The notes under the pieces are model-generated. The model was not told the origin of the DNA and did not search any database. It worked only from the letters and a program-made list of their open reading frames with translations. From CAVXHV01 sp963761445 (GTDB lineage Bacteria; Planctomycetota; Planctomycetia; Isosphaerales; Isosphaeraceae), in the NCBI GenBank assembly GCA_963761445.1, contig CAVXHV010000004.1, forward strand, positions 3,906,001 to 3,970,000: a DNA stretch of 64,000 bases, in the 5' to 3' direction. Both the position numbers and the translations under genes were made by a program. Shown piece by piece: positions 46,874-57,500 of this stretch (positions are counted from its first letter, which is position 1; the number at the start of each line of letters is the position of its first letter).

Positions 46874-48424
46874 ATAGCCGCTCCGATGATCGAGGGCAGG
46901 GGGGTGTCCAGATTGGCGATCAGAGCGCCCTCACGCACCATGGCCGTTGCCGCACGGAGATCGGGGCTCAGATACCGGTCTCCGTCCAGTCGCGGCACAC
47001 GCTGCCGGACCGCGGCGCGACACTCGCTCGAGGTCGCCGCTGCTCGACAGCGGCGCGTGAAAATCGCATCCCTGCGCGGCAGCCAGGATCTCGATACCGA
47101 CGATCGTCGCTGCGTTCCACACCATCGGCGTCAATCGGCGCGCGGCATGCGCAGACATCGACACATGGTCCTCCTGATTGGCGCTCGTGGAGATCGAGTC
47201 GACGCTCGCGGGAAAGGCTCGCCCCTTGTTCTCGGAAACAAGCGCCGCCGCCGTCACCTGCGGGATCATGAAACCCGAGTTGAGTCCCGGCTCGGGCGCG
47301 AGAAAAGCCGGCAGGCCGGAAAGTGCCGGATCGACCAGCACCGCGGTGCGGCGCTCCGATAACGAGCCCAGTTCGCAGATTGCAATCGCGATCATGTCCG
47401 AGGCAAATGCAACCGGCTCCGCGTGGAAGTTGCCGCCCGAGAGAACCTCGTCGCTCCCGGCTTCGCCTGCCGGAAAAACAAGCGGGTTGTCGGAGACGCC
47501 GTTCGACTCGATCCAGAGCGTGAGCGCAGCCTGGCGCAGCAGGTCGAGGACCGCCCCCATCACTTGCGGCTGACACCGGATGCTATAGGGGTCTTGCACG
47601 CGCGTGTCGCCCGTCAGATGCGACGCTCGGATCTGCGAGCCCGCCATCAGCCGCCGGATCGCCGCGGCCGTCTCGACCTGGCCGCGATGGCCCCGGAGCT
47701 TGTGAATCCTCGCGTCGAACGGCGTATCCGATCCCCTGGCCGCCTCCGTCGACAAAGCTCCGGTGACCACCGCACTCTGAAAGACGACCTCCGTCTCAAA
47801 GAGCCCGGCCAGCGCATAGGCCGTCGAGAACTGCGTACCGTTTAGCAGCGCGAGCCCTTCCTTGGGACCGAGATGCAGCGGCTCAAGACCCGCCTCGGCA
47901 AGGGCCTGCCTGGCCGGCATGCTGCGCCCCGCGACCATGATCTCGCTCGCCCCGATCATCGCCGCGGCCATGTGGGCCAGCGGAGCCAGGTCACCCGAGG
48001 CACCCACCGAGCCCTGCACCGGCACCACCGGAATCAAGTCGCGCTCGAGCATCTCTTCGAGCAAGGCCACCGTCTCGAGCCGAACGCCCGAGGCGCCCTG
48101 CGCAAGACTCGCAAGCTTCAGAGCCATCATCAGCCGCACCACCGGTTCAGGCGTCGATTCGCCCACTCCCGCCGCGTGCGATAACACAATGTTGCGCTGC
48201 AAGGTCTCGAGGTCACCCCTGGCGATCTGGACACTCGCCAGTTTGCCGAACCCCGTGTTGACGCCGTAGACCGGCTCCCCCTTGGCCACGATCCGGACGA
48301 TGGCTTCCGCGCTGCGCTGGATCACGCTGCGGCACGCCGGATCAAGTGTCACACGCGCGCCGCGATAGACGGCCTGCCATTCCGCCAGGCTGACCGCGCC
48401 CGGTCGCAACAGAACGGGCGTCAT
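46870..48424 (-). CDS. hutH: Histidine ammonia-lyase (HutH), 517 aa, one frameshift near the C-terminus
   Basis: Deaminates L-histidine to trans-urocanate using the MIO cofactor, formed autocatalytically from Ala142-Ser143-Gly144 in GSVGASGDLAPLAHM. YGVNTGFGKL (Tyr53), NGTQFSTA, QDPYSIRCQPQVMG and SNGVSDNPLVF are all in place. ATG 48424 overlaps the hutI stop. Near 47020 a GTGTCGCGC tract shifts the frame. With GTGCGC restored the protein ends RAAVRQRVPRLDGDRYLSPD...GAAI-stop at 46870, a normal HutH terminus that abuts hutG exactly. Unrestored, the frame runs on to 46931 with nonsense. Confidence 0.95.
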
Positions 48425-49622
48425 TGTCCTCTCCATACCCGCGCGTGCAGCGGGTTGAACCCCATGCGATAAACAAGCTCGGCGGGGCGATCGATGTCCC
48501 AGATCGCCAGGTCGCACGACTTGCCCGGCTCGATCGTGCCCACATCCGCAAGCCGCCCGAGCGCGCGTGCCGCCTCCCGCGTGACACCCACAATGCACTC
48601 GTCGACCGTCAGCCCGAAAAGAGTCGCGCCCATATTCATGGCCAGGAGCAGTGAAGAAAGCGGCGAGGTGCCCGGGTTGCAATCGGTCGCCACGGCAATC
48701 GGCACGCGATGCCGGCGCAGCAATTCCACCGGCGGCCGCATCGTCTCGCGCAGAAAGTAAAACGCACCTGGCAAGAGCACCGCGACGACGCCGGCCGCCG
48801 CCATCGCGCAAACGCCCATTTCATCCGTGTACTCGAGATGATCGGCCGAGAGAGCACCGAAACGAGCCGCCAGAGCCGCTCCATGCAGGTTCGACAGTTG
48901 ATCGGCATGCAACCTGACCCTCAATCCATTTGCACGCGCAGCCTCGAACACCCGCGCGGTCTGCTCCGGAGAAAATCCGATCCCTTCACAGAACGCGTCC
49001 ACCATCTCCGCCAGCCCCTCCGCGGCCACGGCCGGAATCATCTCTCTACAGACAAGATCGATGTAAGCATCCGCGCTCGCGGCCTCCGGCGGCAGCGCAT
49101 GAGCGCCCAGAAAGGTCGTCGCGATCGTCACCGCACGCCGCCGCGCAAGCGCATGCGCAGCGCGCAATTGCTTGCGCTCGGTGTCGAGGTCGAGACCGTA
49201 GCCCGACTTGATTTCAACCGTAGTCGCGCCCTCGGCGATCAGCGCGTCCAGGCGAGGAAGCGCGGACTCGACCAGCTCCTCTTCACTAGCGCTTCGTGTC
49301 GCCCTCATTGTGGAGACAATTCCACCGCCGGCCCTGGCAATCTCGTCGTAGCTTGTGCCGCGCAACCGCAGCTCGAATTCGTTTGAGCGGTCGCCGGCGT
49401 GGATCAAATGGGTATGACAATCGATCAGCCCCGGCGTGATCCAGCGCCCGCGCAGTCGATCCGCTCGGACGCCTGTAGATCTGGAGGCGCATCCGCAGCC
49501 GCTCCGGCGTACGCGATCCGCGAATCTCGACAAGCCACGATCCCGTCCGGCATTTCACCCAGCCCGGGGCGATCCGATCGCAGGGTTGCAAGCCGCGCGT
49601 TCAGCCAGACGCGATCGAACAT
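48421..49622 (-). CDS. hutI: Imidazolonepropionase (HutI), 400 aa, one frameshift near the N-terminus
   Basis: Third enzyme of the pathway: hydrolyses imidazolonepropionate to N-formimino-L-glutamate. Amidohydrolase with HxH metal site in LIDCHTHLIHAGDRSNEF, VEIKSGYGLDL, TFLGAHALP, VRLHADQLSN, SADHLEYT and ATDCNPGTSPL. I chose ATG 49622 (MFDRVWLNARLATL). The frame changes near 49452: SERIDCAG is followed in the other frame by RWITPGLID, requiring one extra C in GGGCGCTGG. First gene of the minus-strand hut operon; its stop overlaps hutH. Restored length is normal. Confidence 0.94.
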
Positions 49623-49671
49623 GGCGGCCTCTTGCGCGATGAACGTTGCACCCATCGCCGTGGAAATCGAA

Positions 49672-49705
49672 TACAATTGTACCGATTACTCCTCGAGATT
49701 GTCTA
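49672..49705 (-). promoter_or_regulatory. Candidate hutI promoter with palindromic operator
   Basis: In the 117-nt gap between divergent hutI and hutF. On the minus strand TAGACA (49705-49700), an 18-nt spacer and TACAAT (49681-49676) resemble a housekeeping promoter. The -10 lies within the perfect palindrome TACAATTGTA (49672-49681). Because the gap is shared, a regulator bound there could also affect hutF. No hut regulator gene is present in the window. Confidence 0.42.
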
Positions 49706-49739
49706 ACGCGCTCTTGGTGGAAAGGAGATCACGCCGCTC

Positions 49740-51108
49740 ATGACGAGCCTGTGGTTCCAGTCGTTCTTGCTGCCGTCGGGATGGGCCCAGCACGTCCGGA
49801 TCGATATCGAAAGCGGCCGCATCCAGTCGATCGAGTCGGGCGCAGGCGCCGCCGCATGGCGCGGAACACCACGCGATCGGCCTGCCCGGCCTTCCCAACG
49901 TTCACAGCCACGCTTTCCAGCGAGCGATGGCCGGCCGCACCGAGGTCCGCGCAGCGACCGCCCAAAACTTCTGGTCATGGCGCGATACGATGTACCGCTT
50001 TGTCGACGCCATCGGCCCGGACGACATGGAGGCCATCACCGCCTTCGCCTACATGGAGATGCTGGAGGCAGGCTTCACGCGGGTCGGTGAGTTCCACTAC
50101 CTCCACCACGACCGCGGCGGTCGACCGTTCGATGACCTCGCCGAGATGGCCGGCCGCGTGGCCGCTGCGGCGCAATCGGTCGGAATCGGCTTGACGCTCT
50201 TGCCCGTGTTTTACGCCCATTCCGGCTTCGGGGGAGCCTCACCCGACCCCCGTCAGTTGCGCTTCGTCACGGATATCGACGGCTTTGCATCACTGCTCGA
50301 GCGCAGCCGCCAGGCCGTTTCCACGCTTGACGACGCGGTGGTAGGAAACGCACCTCATAGCCTCAGGGCCTGCACCCCCGCCGAGCTGACGTCCGTGATT
50401 GCGCTGGCCGGCAAGGCTCCCGTGCACATCCACCTCGCCGAGCAGGCCAGGGAAGTGGAAGACTGTTTGAGCTGGTGCGGCCGCCGGCCCGCGACCTGGC
50501 TCCTCGATGCGTTCGACGTCAATCATCAATGGTGTCTGGTGCACGCGACGCACGTCGATCAGCACGAGCTGGCGCGCATCGCACGCAGCGGCGCGGTGGT
50601 CGGTCTTTGCCCGATCACCGAAGCCAATCTGGGCGACGGCATCTTCCCCGCCGCGGAATTCCTCGCTCTTTCCGGATCGTATGGCGTCGGATCCGATTCC
50701 AACGTCCTGATCGACCCCGCCGCAGAGCTGCGCTCGCTCGAATATGCGCAGCGCCTGGTGCTTCGCGCCCGCAACGTCATGGCGCAGGGCGATGGCCGCT
50801 CAACCGGGCGCTCGCTCTTCGACGCCGCGCTCGATGGAGGCTCCCAAGCGCTGGGAGTTCCGAACGCAGGAATCCATTCCCTGTCCCCAGCCGACTTGAT
50901 CGCCCTGGACTCGAGTCAAACCGATCTGGCAGGCCGAACGGGCGATCCGGTCCTTGACGCCTGGATCTTCGCCGCCCGGCATCCGCCAGTCGACTGCGTC
51001 TGGAGGTTCGGCAGAAAAGTTGTTTCCGGCGGCCGGCATGTGCATCGCGAGCAGATCGACGCGCAATATCGCGCGTCGATGGAAAGACTTGCTGCCGCTT
51101 CGCTCTGA
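49740..51108 (+). CDS. hutF: Formimidoylglutamate deiminase (HutF), about 455 aa, one frameshift
   Basis: Converts N-formimino-L-glutamate to N-formyl-L-glutamate and ammonia, feeding HutG. ATG 49740 is preceded by AAAGGAG. The N-terminus MTSLWFQSFLLPSGW is followed by a frame change near 49857 (ATGGCGCGG; dropping one G gives AEHHAIGLPGLPNVHSHAFQ). The metal site HSHAFQRAMAGR then appears. Other family blocks are EFHYLHHD, LLPVFYAHSGFGG, PVHIHLAEQAREVEDC, WCLVHATHVD, LCPITEANLGDGIFPA and GVGSDSNVLIDPAAELRSLE. Transcribed divergently from the rest of the hut genes. Confidence 0.94.
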
Positions 51109-51138
51109 ATAGCGTGGCAGTCTCGCAACGTGCAAAGA

Positions 51139-52347
51139 TCACTTCCCGAACAGCTCCAGATCGACCGCGCCCGCCATGATCCGGTACCCTTCGGGCCCCG
51201 GGTGCAGGTGGTCGCCACCGTCTGCCGCCGCAGAGAGACGCGAGGGCCTCTGCCGGTTTCGGGTCACCGCGTCGAAGTCGATGACCGCGTCGAACCGGCC
51301 CGGCCCGCGTGCCCAGGCATTGACCTCCTGGCGTGCGGCTTCCAGGTCACGATTGAAGTAAAACGAGCCCTCGCAGGGCAGGATCGTCGCCCCGTACACC
51401 TTGATCCCGCGGGCATGCGCGCGCCGGATGATTTGCTCATACGCGCCAATCACCTCGCCCGCCGTCGCCGAGCGAGTCCCCAGGTCGTTGATCCCCTCCA
51501 GGACGATCAGCCAGCGCACGCCCGGCTGCGCCAGGACATCGCGGTCCAGCCGCGCCACGGCATTCGGCCCCAGACCGTCGTTCAAAAGGCGGTTGCCCCC
51601 CAGTCCCTGGTTCAAAACCCCCACGCGGGCGGTCCCCTTGCCCTCATGCAGGCGGCGGGCGAGGTGGTCGGTCCAGCGGCCGTTGCCATCGGTCGGCGAG
51701 CCTCGGCCGTCGGTGATCGAGTCGCCCAGCACCGCCACGGCACCGGCCTCGGTATCGGGAGTCTCCACGTCGACGCCGCACAAGTAGTACCAGTGCAGCG
51801 TGCGGGCCGCGCGCGGCAAGTCGGGCTCCGCCGCCGCGTCGCCAGCCTGCAAATACGACGTACACCGTGCTCCCGGGTGGCCCGTGATCGCGTCCGCGGG
51901 GTCCTTTACGCGCACCGTGACCGCCAGGTCGGATAGTGGAGCCAGGTCGAAGTCGACCGGGTCCGAGACCGTCGGTGCACCCTGCGGGATCGTCACGGAA
52001 GACCGCCCGCCGAACGTGAGGGGCTCGCGACTCTCGGCCCGTATCGCAGCCCCGCCGGCGGCCGTGGCCACTTGCGCCGACAGGATCGTCAATGGCTTCG
52101 CCCCGAACGCATTGGAGAACCGGACTCTCAGGCGTCTCCCGCCCAGCGAGACGCGGACGACCTGCCGCAGCGTGGCGTCGGCCAGGCCCGGCGCCGGCGG
52201 CATATTCGCCGGCTCGATCCGCTGAGGCGAGGCCGCCCACGTCCCCACCCAGCGACCGTCGTCGCCCCGCGCGTCGGCCCCGGTCAACGCGATGAAGGCC
52301 AGAGCCAGAAGGCCCGCCGCGGTGCGCCGAGCAGTGCGGTTCGTCAT
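51139..52347 (-). CDS. Secreted SGNH/GDSL hydrolase, 402 aa
   Basis: A signal peptide (RRTAAGLLALAFIALTGADA) precedes WVGTWAASPQ, a beta-sandwich of about 150 residues and then the hydrolase fold. Block I is VAVLGDSITDG (catalytic Ser), the oxyanion Gly is in NQGLGGNRLL, Asn is in LEGINDLG, and DGGDHLHPGPEGYRIMA holds the catalytic Asp and His. This layout matches bacterial esterases/lipases of the SGNH family acting on acylated glycans or esters; the substrate is unknown. Its ATG overlaps the stop of the upstream beta-helix gene by 4 nt, so the two are coupled. Confidence 0.9.
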   Translation of the reverse strand: MTNRTARRTAAGLLALAFIALTGADARGDDGRWVGTWAASPQRIEPANMPPAPGLADATLRQVVRVSLGGRRLRVRFSNAFGAKPLTILSAQVATAAGGAAIRAESREPLTFGGRSSVTIPQGAPTVSDPVDFDLAPLSDLAVTVRVKDPADAITGHPGARCTSYLQAGDAAAEPDLPRAARTLHWYYLCGVDVETPDTEAGAVAVLGDSITDGRGSPTDGNGRWTDHLARRLHEGKGTARVGVLNQGLGGNRLLNDGLGPNAVARLDRDVLAQPGVRWLIVLEGINDLGTRSATAGEVIGAYEQIIRRAHARGIKVYGATILPCEGSFYFNRDLEAARQEVNAWARGPGRFDAVIDFDAVTRNRQRPSRLSAAADGGDHLHPGPEGYRIMAGAVDLELFGK

Positions 52348-54422
52348 CGGTGCACTCCCGCGCTCACAGGGCCTCGTGGGCCGATGTTATCGCCGCTCGT
52401 GGACGCGTGGTTGAACACGATGAACGTATTGGCATCAAAGGTGAACGTCCCGAGGCTATAAATCCCGCCGCCAATTCCCGGGCTGCCGTCGGCCTGATTT
52501 TGAGTCACTAAGGACTGCGTAAAAGTCAGGGTCGAGCTCGCGTCATTGTAGGCGCCACCGCCCAGGCCAGCGGCGGCGCCACCGTTTGCGTCATTCAGGA
52601 TCAGGATGCCGTTGGACACCGTGGTCACGGCCGAGAACACGTTGGCGATGCCGCCGCCCTCGCCGTTGCCGCCGCCGCCGCCGTTGGCCTGGTCGCGGTA
52701 AAGGGTGCAGCTCGTGACGCTGACGGAGCTGGTCGTGAACAGGCCGTATCCGGCAGAGTCGTAGTTCCCCAGATAATTGAAGATGCCGCCCCCCGCGCCG
52801 AGGCCCGCGGAGACAGCTCCGACGCCGCCGGCCATGTTGTCATTGCCGCCCGTGGCCTGGCCATTGTAGAACACGCTGCCGCTGACGATAACGGTGCCCC
52901 CCGCGTAGTTCGCGATGCCGGCGCCGACCCCGGCGCCGACAAGGCCCGACACGCTGGCGACGCCGTTGTCGTTGTCGCCGCCCTGGGCACTGTTCTCGAT
53001 GAAGGTGCTGCTGCTGACGGTGAGCGTGTTCGGGCCAACCAAGCTGGTGCCGTAGCCCGAAACGATCGCGCCTCCCATTCCTTCGCCGACCAGGACCACC
53101 ATCCCGCTGCCGGTGTCGCCATCGCCCCCCTGGGCCTCATTGTGGTTGAAGGTGCAGAGCGAGAGCGTGGCCGTGCTACCAAGCTCATTGTAAAGAGCGC
53201 CGCCCTCGGCACCCCCGACCGCGCCAAAATCGGCCCCGGTACCCGTGGAGTTGTTGCCGCCGTTGGCCTTATTGTAATTGAAGGTGCTGCTGGTGATGCT
53301 CAGGCTCCCCGACGTATTTGCAATGGCGCCGCCGAAGCTATAGTCCTCGAAGGCTTCCGGATTGCCTTGACCGCTGCTGCCATCGCTGCCAGCAACAGTT
53401 TGGTTTTGTGCGAAGGTGCATCCCGAGATGGTGACGGTGCCAAACATGTTGATCCCGCCCCCTTCGGCGTTGCCGACGTAGGGCCCAGTCCCGCCGTCGC
53501 CACCGGCGGCTAGATTGCCGCTGACGGTGCACCCTGTCATCGTTGCGGACGTACCAAGGATATCCAGTCCGCCCCCATCGGCCCCGTTGTCGGGCGTGTC
53601 GCCGCCTCCGCGGACCTGATTGTCGCTGATGCTGGAGGAGGTGATGGTGGTGGGCGCCTCGGTGAAGATGCCACCTCCACCGGCGAAGCCGTCGCTGCTG
53701 TTGTCACCGCCTTGAGCCAGGTTGCCGCTGATCATGCTGTTGCTGATCATCGCAGTGCCCGCGGTGACGTAGATGCCGCCGCCGTCCGCGTCGCCGGATG
53801 CCGCTGCGCCGGCACCGCCAAGCGCCCGGTTGCCGGTGATCTTTGAGTTGGTGATCACCAGAGTGCCGTCCAGACTCTGAATGCCCCCGCCTCCGGCGCC
53901 GCTGCTGCGACTCTCGAAAACCACGTTCTGGCTGACGTCGACCCCGGAGAGCGTCAGATTAGCGCCGTCGTTGAGTATGCCGCCCCCCTGGTAGGAGGCA
54001 GATCCGTGGGTGACCGTGAGGCCACTGATGGTCACGTTCTGACCGGCCGCGACCTCGAATACCCGGCTGGCATTGTTGCCGCTCACGGATAGCACATTGG
54101 CCCCAGGGCCGTTAATCATCACGCTGTTGGCGACTAGCAGTTCGCCGCTGGTCAGCGTGATGATGCCGCGAAGTCCACGGGCGAAGTCGATGGTATCTCC
54201 GCTGCTTGCGGCCGCGATCGCTGCCCGCAGCGAGCCGGTGCCGCTGTCTTTCAGGTTGGCCACCGTGAAGGTGCTGAGCAACGTTCGATCTTCGAACGCC
54301 TCTAAACGGGCCACGAACGAGCGCCGAGCAGTAACAGCGTGCCGACGGGTTCTGTCTCGCCGAGCGCGGCCGCTGCGGACGACAATTCCCTTCAGACCGT
54401 GAATCGACGAAGTAAATGACAT
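52344..54422 (-). CDS. Surface right-handed beta-helix protein with LExRxLLS export motif, 692 aa
   Basis: I chose ATG 54422 (MSFTSSIHGLKG). The basic N-terminus and FVARLEAFEDRTLLSTFTV form the planctomycete export motif. TVANLKDSGTGSLRAAIAAA and GDTIDFA then open a parallel beta-helix region of the polymorphic outer-membrane-protein/CSLREA type. Many GGGI-, SGNxAxGG- and TISGCTFxxN-type turns run to about residue 670. No catalytic motif is visible. It may act as an adhesin or glycan-binding structure together with the overlapping SGNH hydrolase. The frame is intact. Confidence 0.85.
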   Translation of the reverse strand: MSFTSSIHGLKGIVVRSGRARRDRTRRHAVTARRSFVARLEAFEDRTLLSTFTVANLKDSGTGSLRAAIAAASSGDTIDFARGLRGIITLTSGELLVANSVMINGPGANVLSVSGNNASRVFEVAAGQNVTISGLTVTHGSASYQGGGILNDGANLTLSGVDVSQNVVFESRSSGAGGGGIQSLDGTLVITNSKITGNRALGGAGAAASGDADGGGIYVTAGTAMISNSMISGNLAQGGDNSSDGFAGGGGIFTEAPTTITSSSISDNQVRGGGDTPDNGADGGGLDILGTSATMTGCTVSGNLAAGGDGGTGPYVGNAEGGGINMFGTVTISGCTFAQNQTVAGSDGSSGQGNPEAFEDYSFGGAIANTSGSLSITSSTFNYNKANGGNNSTGTGADFGAVGGAEGGALYNELGSTATLSLCTFNHNEAQGGDGDTGSGMVVLVGEGMGGAIVSGYGTSLVGPNTLTVSSSTFIENSAQGGDNDNGVASVSGLVGAGVGAGIANYAGGTVIVSGSVFYNGQATGGNDNMAGGVGAVSAGLGAGGGIFNYLGNYDSAGYGLFTTSSVSVTSCTLYRDQANGGGGGNGEGGGIANVFSAVTTVSNGILILNDANGGAAAGLGGGAYNDASSTLTFTQSLVTQNQADGSPGIGGGIYSLGTFTFDANTFIVFNHASTSGDNIGPRGPVSAGVHR

Positions 54423-54540
54423 TGTTGAGACTCCTGGCACAAAGTGATGCGGACCGAGAGGCGAAGACGTCCGTCGAGGCGTGCAAAGCGATTACGCCCC
54501 AAGATGCTGGAGCTAGGCTACCTTGCCACTGCTCTGAAGC

Positions 54541-57500
54541 CTAGCGTCTGCCGCCGTCTGGTGGGCTCCATCCGCTGCGAAGTAGGGCATGAAGTGCGGC
54601 AGGGTCTACGGTTGGAACCAGCCGCGGTTGCCGAGCTCGAGAGCTCTTTCCAACTCCCACCGCCCGCAAACCGAGTCGGATCCGCGCGACCGGTCTCACC
54701 GATGAAGTCGTCGTATCAAAGCCATTGCTCAAGTCGTCCAGGGCGAAATCCAGTGAAGTGAAGCCAGGCCCGATGGCTGCGGGCACAACGACCAATGGCG
54801 AAGCCAGACCATCGCCGAAGTGCGCAAGGGTCTCGGTGCCTTCGGCGACACTGGCGATGCTCACTTCCTGCCCGAACACCCCACGGCCCGCCGTGCGCAC
54901 GGCCTGGCCCATGCTGCTGGTCGAGCCGGCTCCCTGAGCCCATTCCTGACCAGTACCGTTGCCCGGCAACGCGAGCGAATCAAACACGCTGAACACGTCC
55001 GTGGGACCGCCGTCGCCCGCGTCTGTGTCCACAAGCTCAGCGTTCTGCAAGGCCCCGACAGTCGGGCCGGAGTAGCTAGTTCCAGACCCCTGATAAGCGA
55101 CCAGGTCACTGACCAGCAGGTTGGCCACGGGCGTGCCCAGGCCCGTGACCAGGTTGTAGCCCGCGGCCGCGGAGTAACCATTACTTCCGCTGCTAATGAC
55201 GTGGTAATCGCTCTGCGGCAGAGTGTAGAGGGCTTGCTGCGTGTCGGTCGGGCTTGCACTATCGAGCGCTCGCTCGCCCGCGGCCGCGCGTCCCTGGTTC
55301 GCAATGGCGACGAGGCCTGCCCAGCAAGGCGTCGATAAGCTCGTGCCTCCCACGACCTCGAACGGGTTGCTACCTGACACGTTGTACGGGTCGGCGATCC
55401 ATGCTCCCGTCGCCGGATCGGCAACCAGCGAGACGTCCGGGATGGTTCGGCTGCCGGTAGACTGAACGCCCTGCTGGTAAGCCGGCTCAGGCTCATAAAG
55501 GCTGATGCCGCCGCCACTGCCAATGAACGTTCCCAGCGCGTTCGATTCGTAGCCGAACCCGGTCTCGCTGCTGTACGAGTTATCGGCGTTCAGCGTGAGG
55601 CTCGTGCCACCGACCGCGAGAACGTCGGGCGAGAAGGCAGGGTACTCGGGGTCGGCAGCTCCGTAGTCGCCCGTGCTCGCCACGAACGTCACCCCGGGTG
55701 TGGTGAAAACAGGATCGTAGGTCGCCTCATCGCTCGCGAATACGGCTTGTCCCTCGGCAAATCCCCAGCTCATCGAGACCACCGACACGCCCGGCTGGCC
55801 GGCTGCCGTGGCCACGCTCGCAATCAGGTCCGGCAGAGATTGGCTATTCGCCTCGACGAGAATGATCTGCGCTCCGGGTGCAATGGCATGCGCCCACTCG
55901 ACGTCGAGCGTTTCCTCCAATTCCCAGTTGTTGGTGCCCGGTCCGTTCGGGTCTGTCCCGGGCAGCGAGGTCGCCTGCCCATTCTGGTTGAGCACCGTCA
56001 GGAACGACGAAGCCGAGCCGTACTGGTCATAGAGTGTCTCTCCCGCGGAAGTCAGCCCGAACTGGTTGTCGAACGCATCCAGCGCCTGGTAAATATCGGG
56101 ATTATCATAGGCATCGACGATCGCGATGGTCTGGCCCGTGCCATCCAGCGATACGTCATCCACGCCATACGCCGAGCGGATCTGAGCCGGGCTGTAAGCG
56201 ACCGTCCCTGAAGGCGAATCGAGCGTCAGGTCGTTGGCGACAGCATTGCCGCTGATCACCAGCGTATCGACAATCTGGGACGCATTGAGCTGAGCGTTGC
56301 CACTCTCCGAGAGCTGGGCGGCCGGAGCGTAGACCGTTCCCGTCATACCCGAGGCGTTGCCGCTCAGGCTGAGTGCCTTGGCATTGTCGTGAGGCTGGAA
56401 GATCACGATTCCCGCGTAGGTGCCGCTCGTCGGCGGGCTCACGCTGTAAGTGCCGTTGCCGCTCAAGTTGATGCTGCCATACGTCCCACCCGTAGTCGGG
56501 TAGCTGATGCCGGCATTGAAGATCGTGACGCCCGAGCCGGTGATGCTGGCGTTGCCCGAGACTGTCAGACCGCCGCCCTCGATGATGTAGGTCCCCGCAT
56601 CCAGGGTGAGTGTGCCGTTGCCCGAGACGGTGATCTGACTATAGATGCCCGGTTTGATCGTCGCATTCGAGTTGCCGCTCAGGCTTTCCGAGCCATAATT
56701 GGTCAGGCCCGACGTTCCCGGGTACGCAAGCCCGGCGAGCGGGTCGGCAACGGCCGCCGCCCCCGTGGTCGGCGCTGGGCTCAGAGTTGCGTTGCCGCTC
56801 TTCGAAACCTTCCCCACGACCTGAATGCTCGCCGCAGAGACCGCCGCGTTGCCACTGGCCAAAAGAGCCGTTGTCGAGCTCGAGTCGATCGCGATTATTC
56901 CGGTGATTTTGATGCTCGCGTTGCCCGACAGGGAAAGGGCGCCACCAGCCGTCGGGTCCAGCACGATGATCGACTGATTCGTTCCCACGTGAGCGGTCGC
57001 CTTCGCCGTCAGGCCGTCGCTGCCGGTGACGGTCAAGGTGACGGTGTAAGTGCCCGGCATCAAGTACGTGTGCGACCCAGTCACCAGCCCCGGGGTTGAG
57101 CCATTGGGCGCGGTGACCGTGCCCTCAGAAGTCGTCGAGTCGCCCCAGCTCCAGAGAGCGGTGTGCGTGACGCTCGGGTCGGGATCGGTGAAGTTGGCGG
57201 AGACCGAGAACGCCATGCCGCTGCTCACCGTCCCAGGCACCGAGATGGCACCTACGACGGGCGCGACGTCGAGAACGCTGAACTTCTGGCTGGTTGAGCC
57301 GGAGAGCCTGTTGCTGTCAACGGCCGTCATCGCGACCGTATAACTGCCCGCGACAACGGGCGTGAACGTATAGCGGGGACTTGCGGTCGTGCTGGTGCCG
57401 GTGAAGCTGACGCTGCCGGGGCCGATGGCGGTCCAGTTGAAAGTGAAGCCGGCGGCAGTATCGGCGCTGCTCGGGTCAGTGGCCGAGCCGCTCAGCGTGA

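Noticed and set aside
46931..48811. 626-residue version of HutH
   Set aside because: The N-terminal 129 residues overlap hutI and the C-terminal residues follow a frame change; the family start (48424) and restored end (46870) fit the operon exactly.
49646..50194. 182-residue + strand frame at the hutF start
   Set aside because: Includes a few true HutF residues only because of the nearby frame change; the rest is out of frame.
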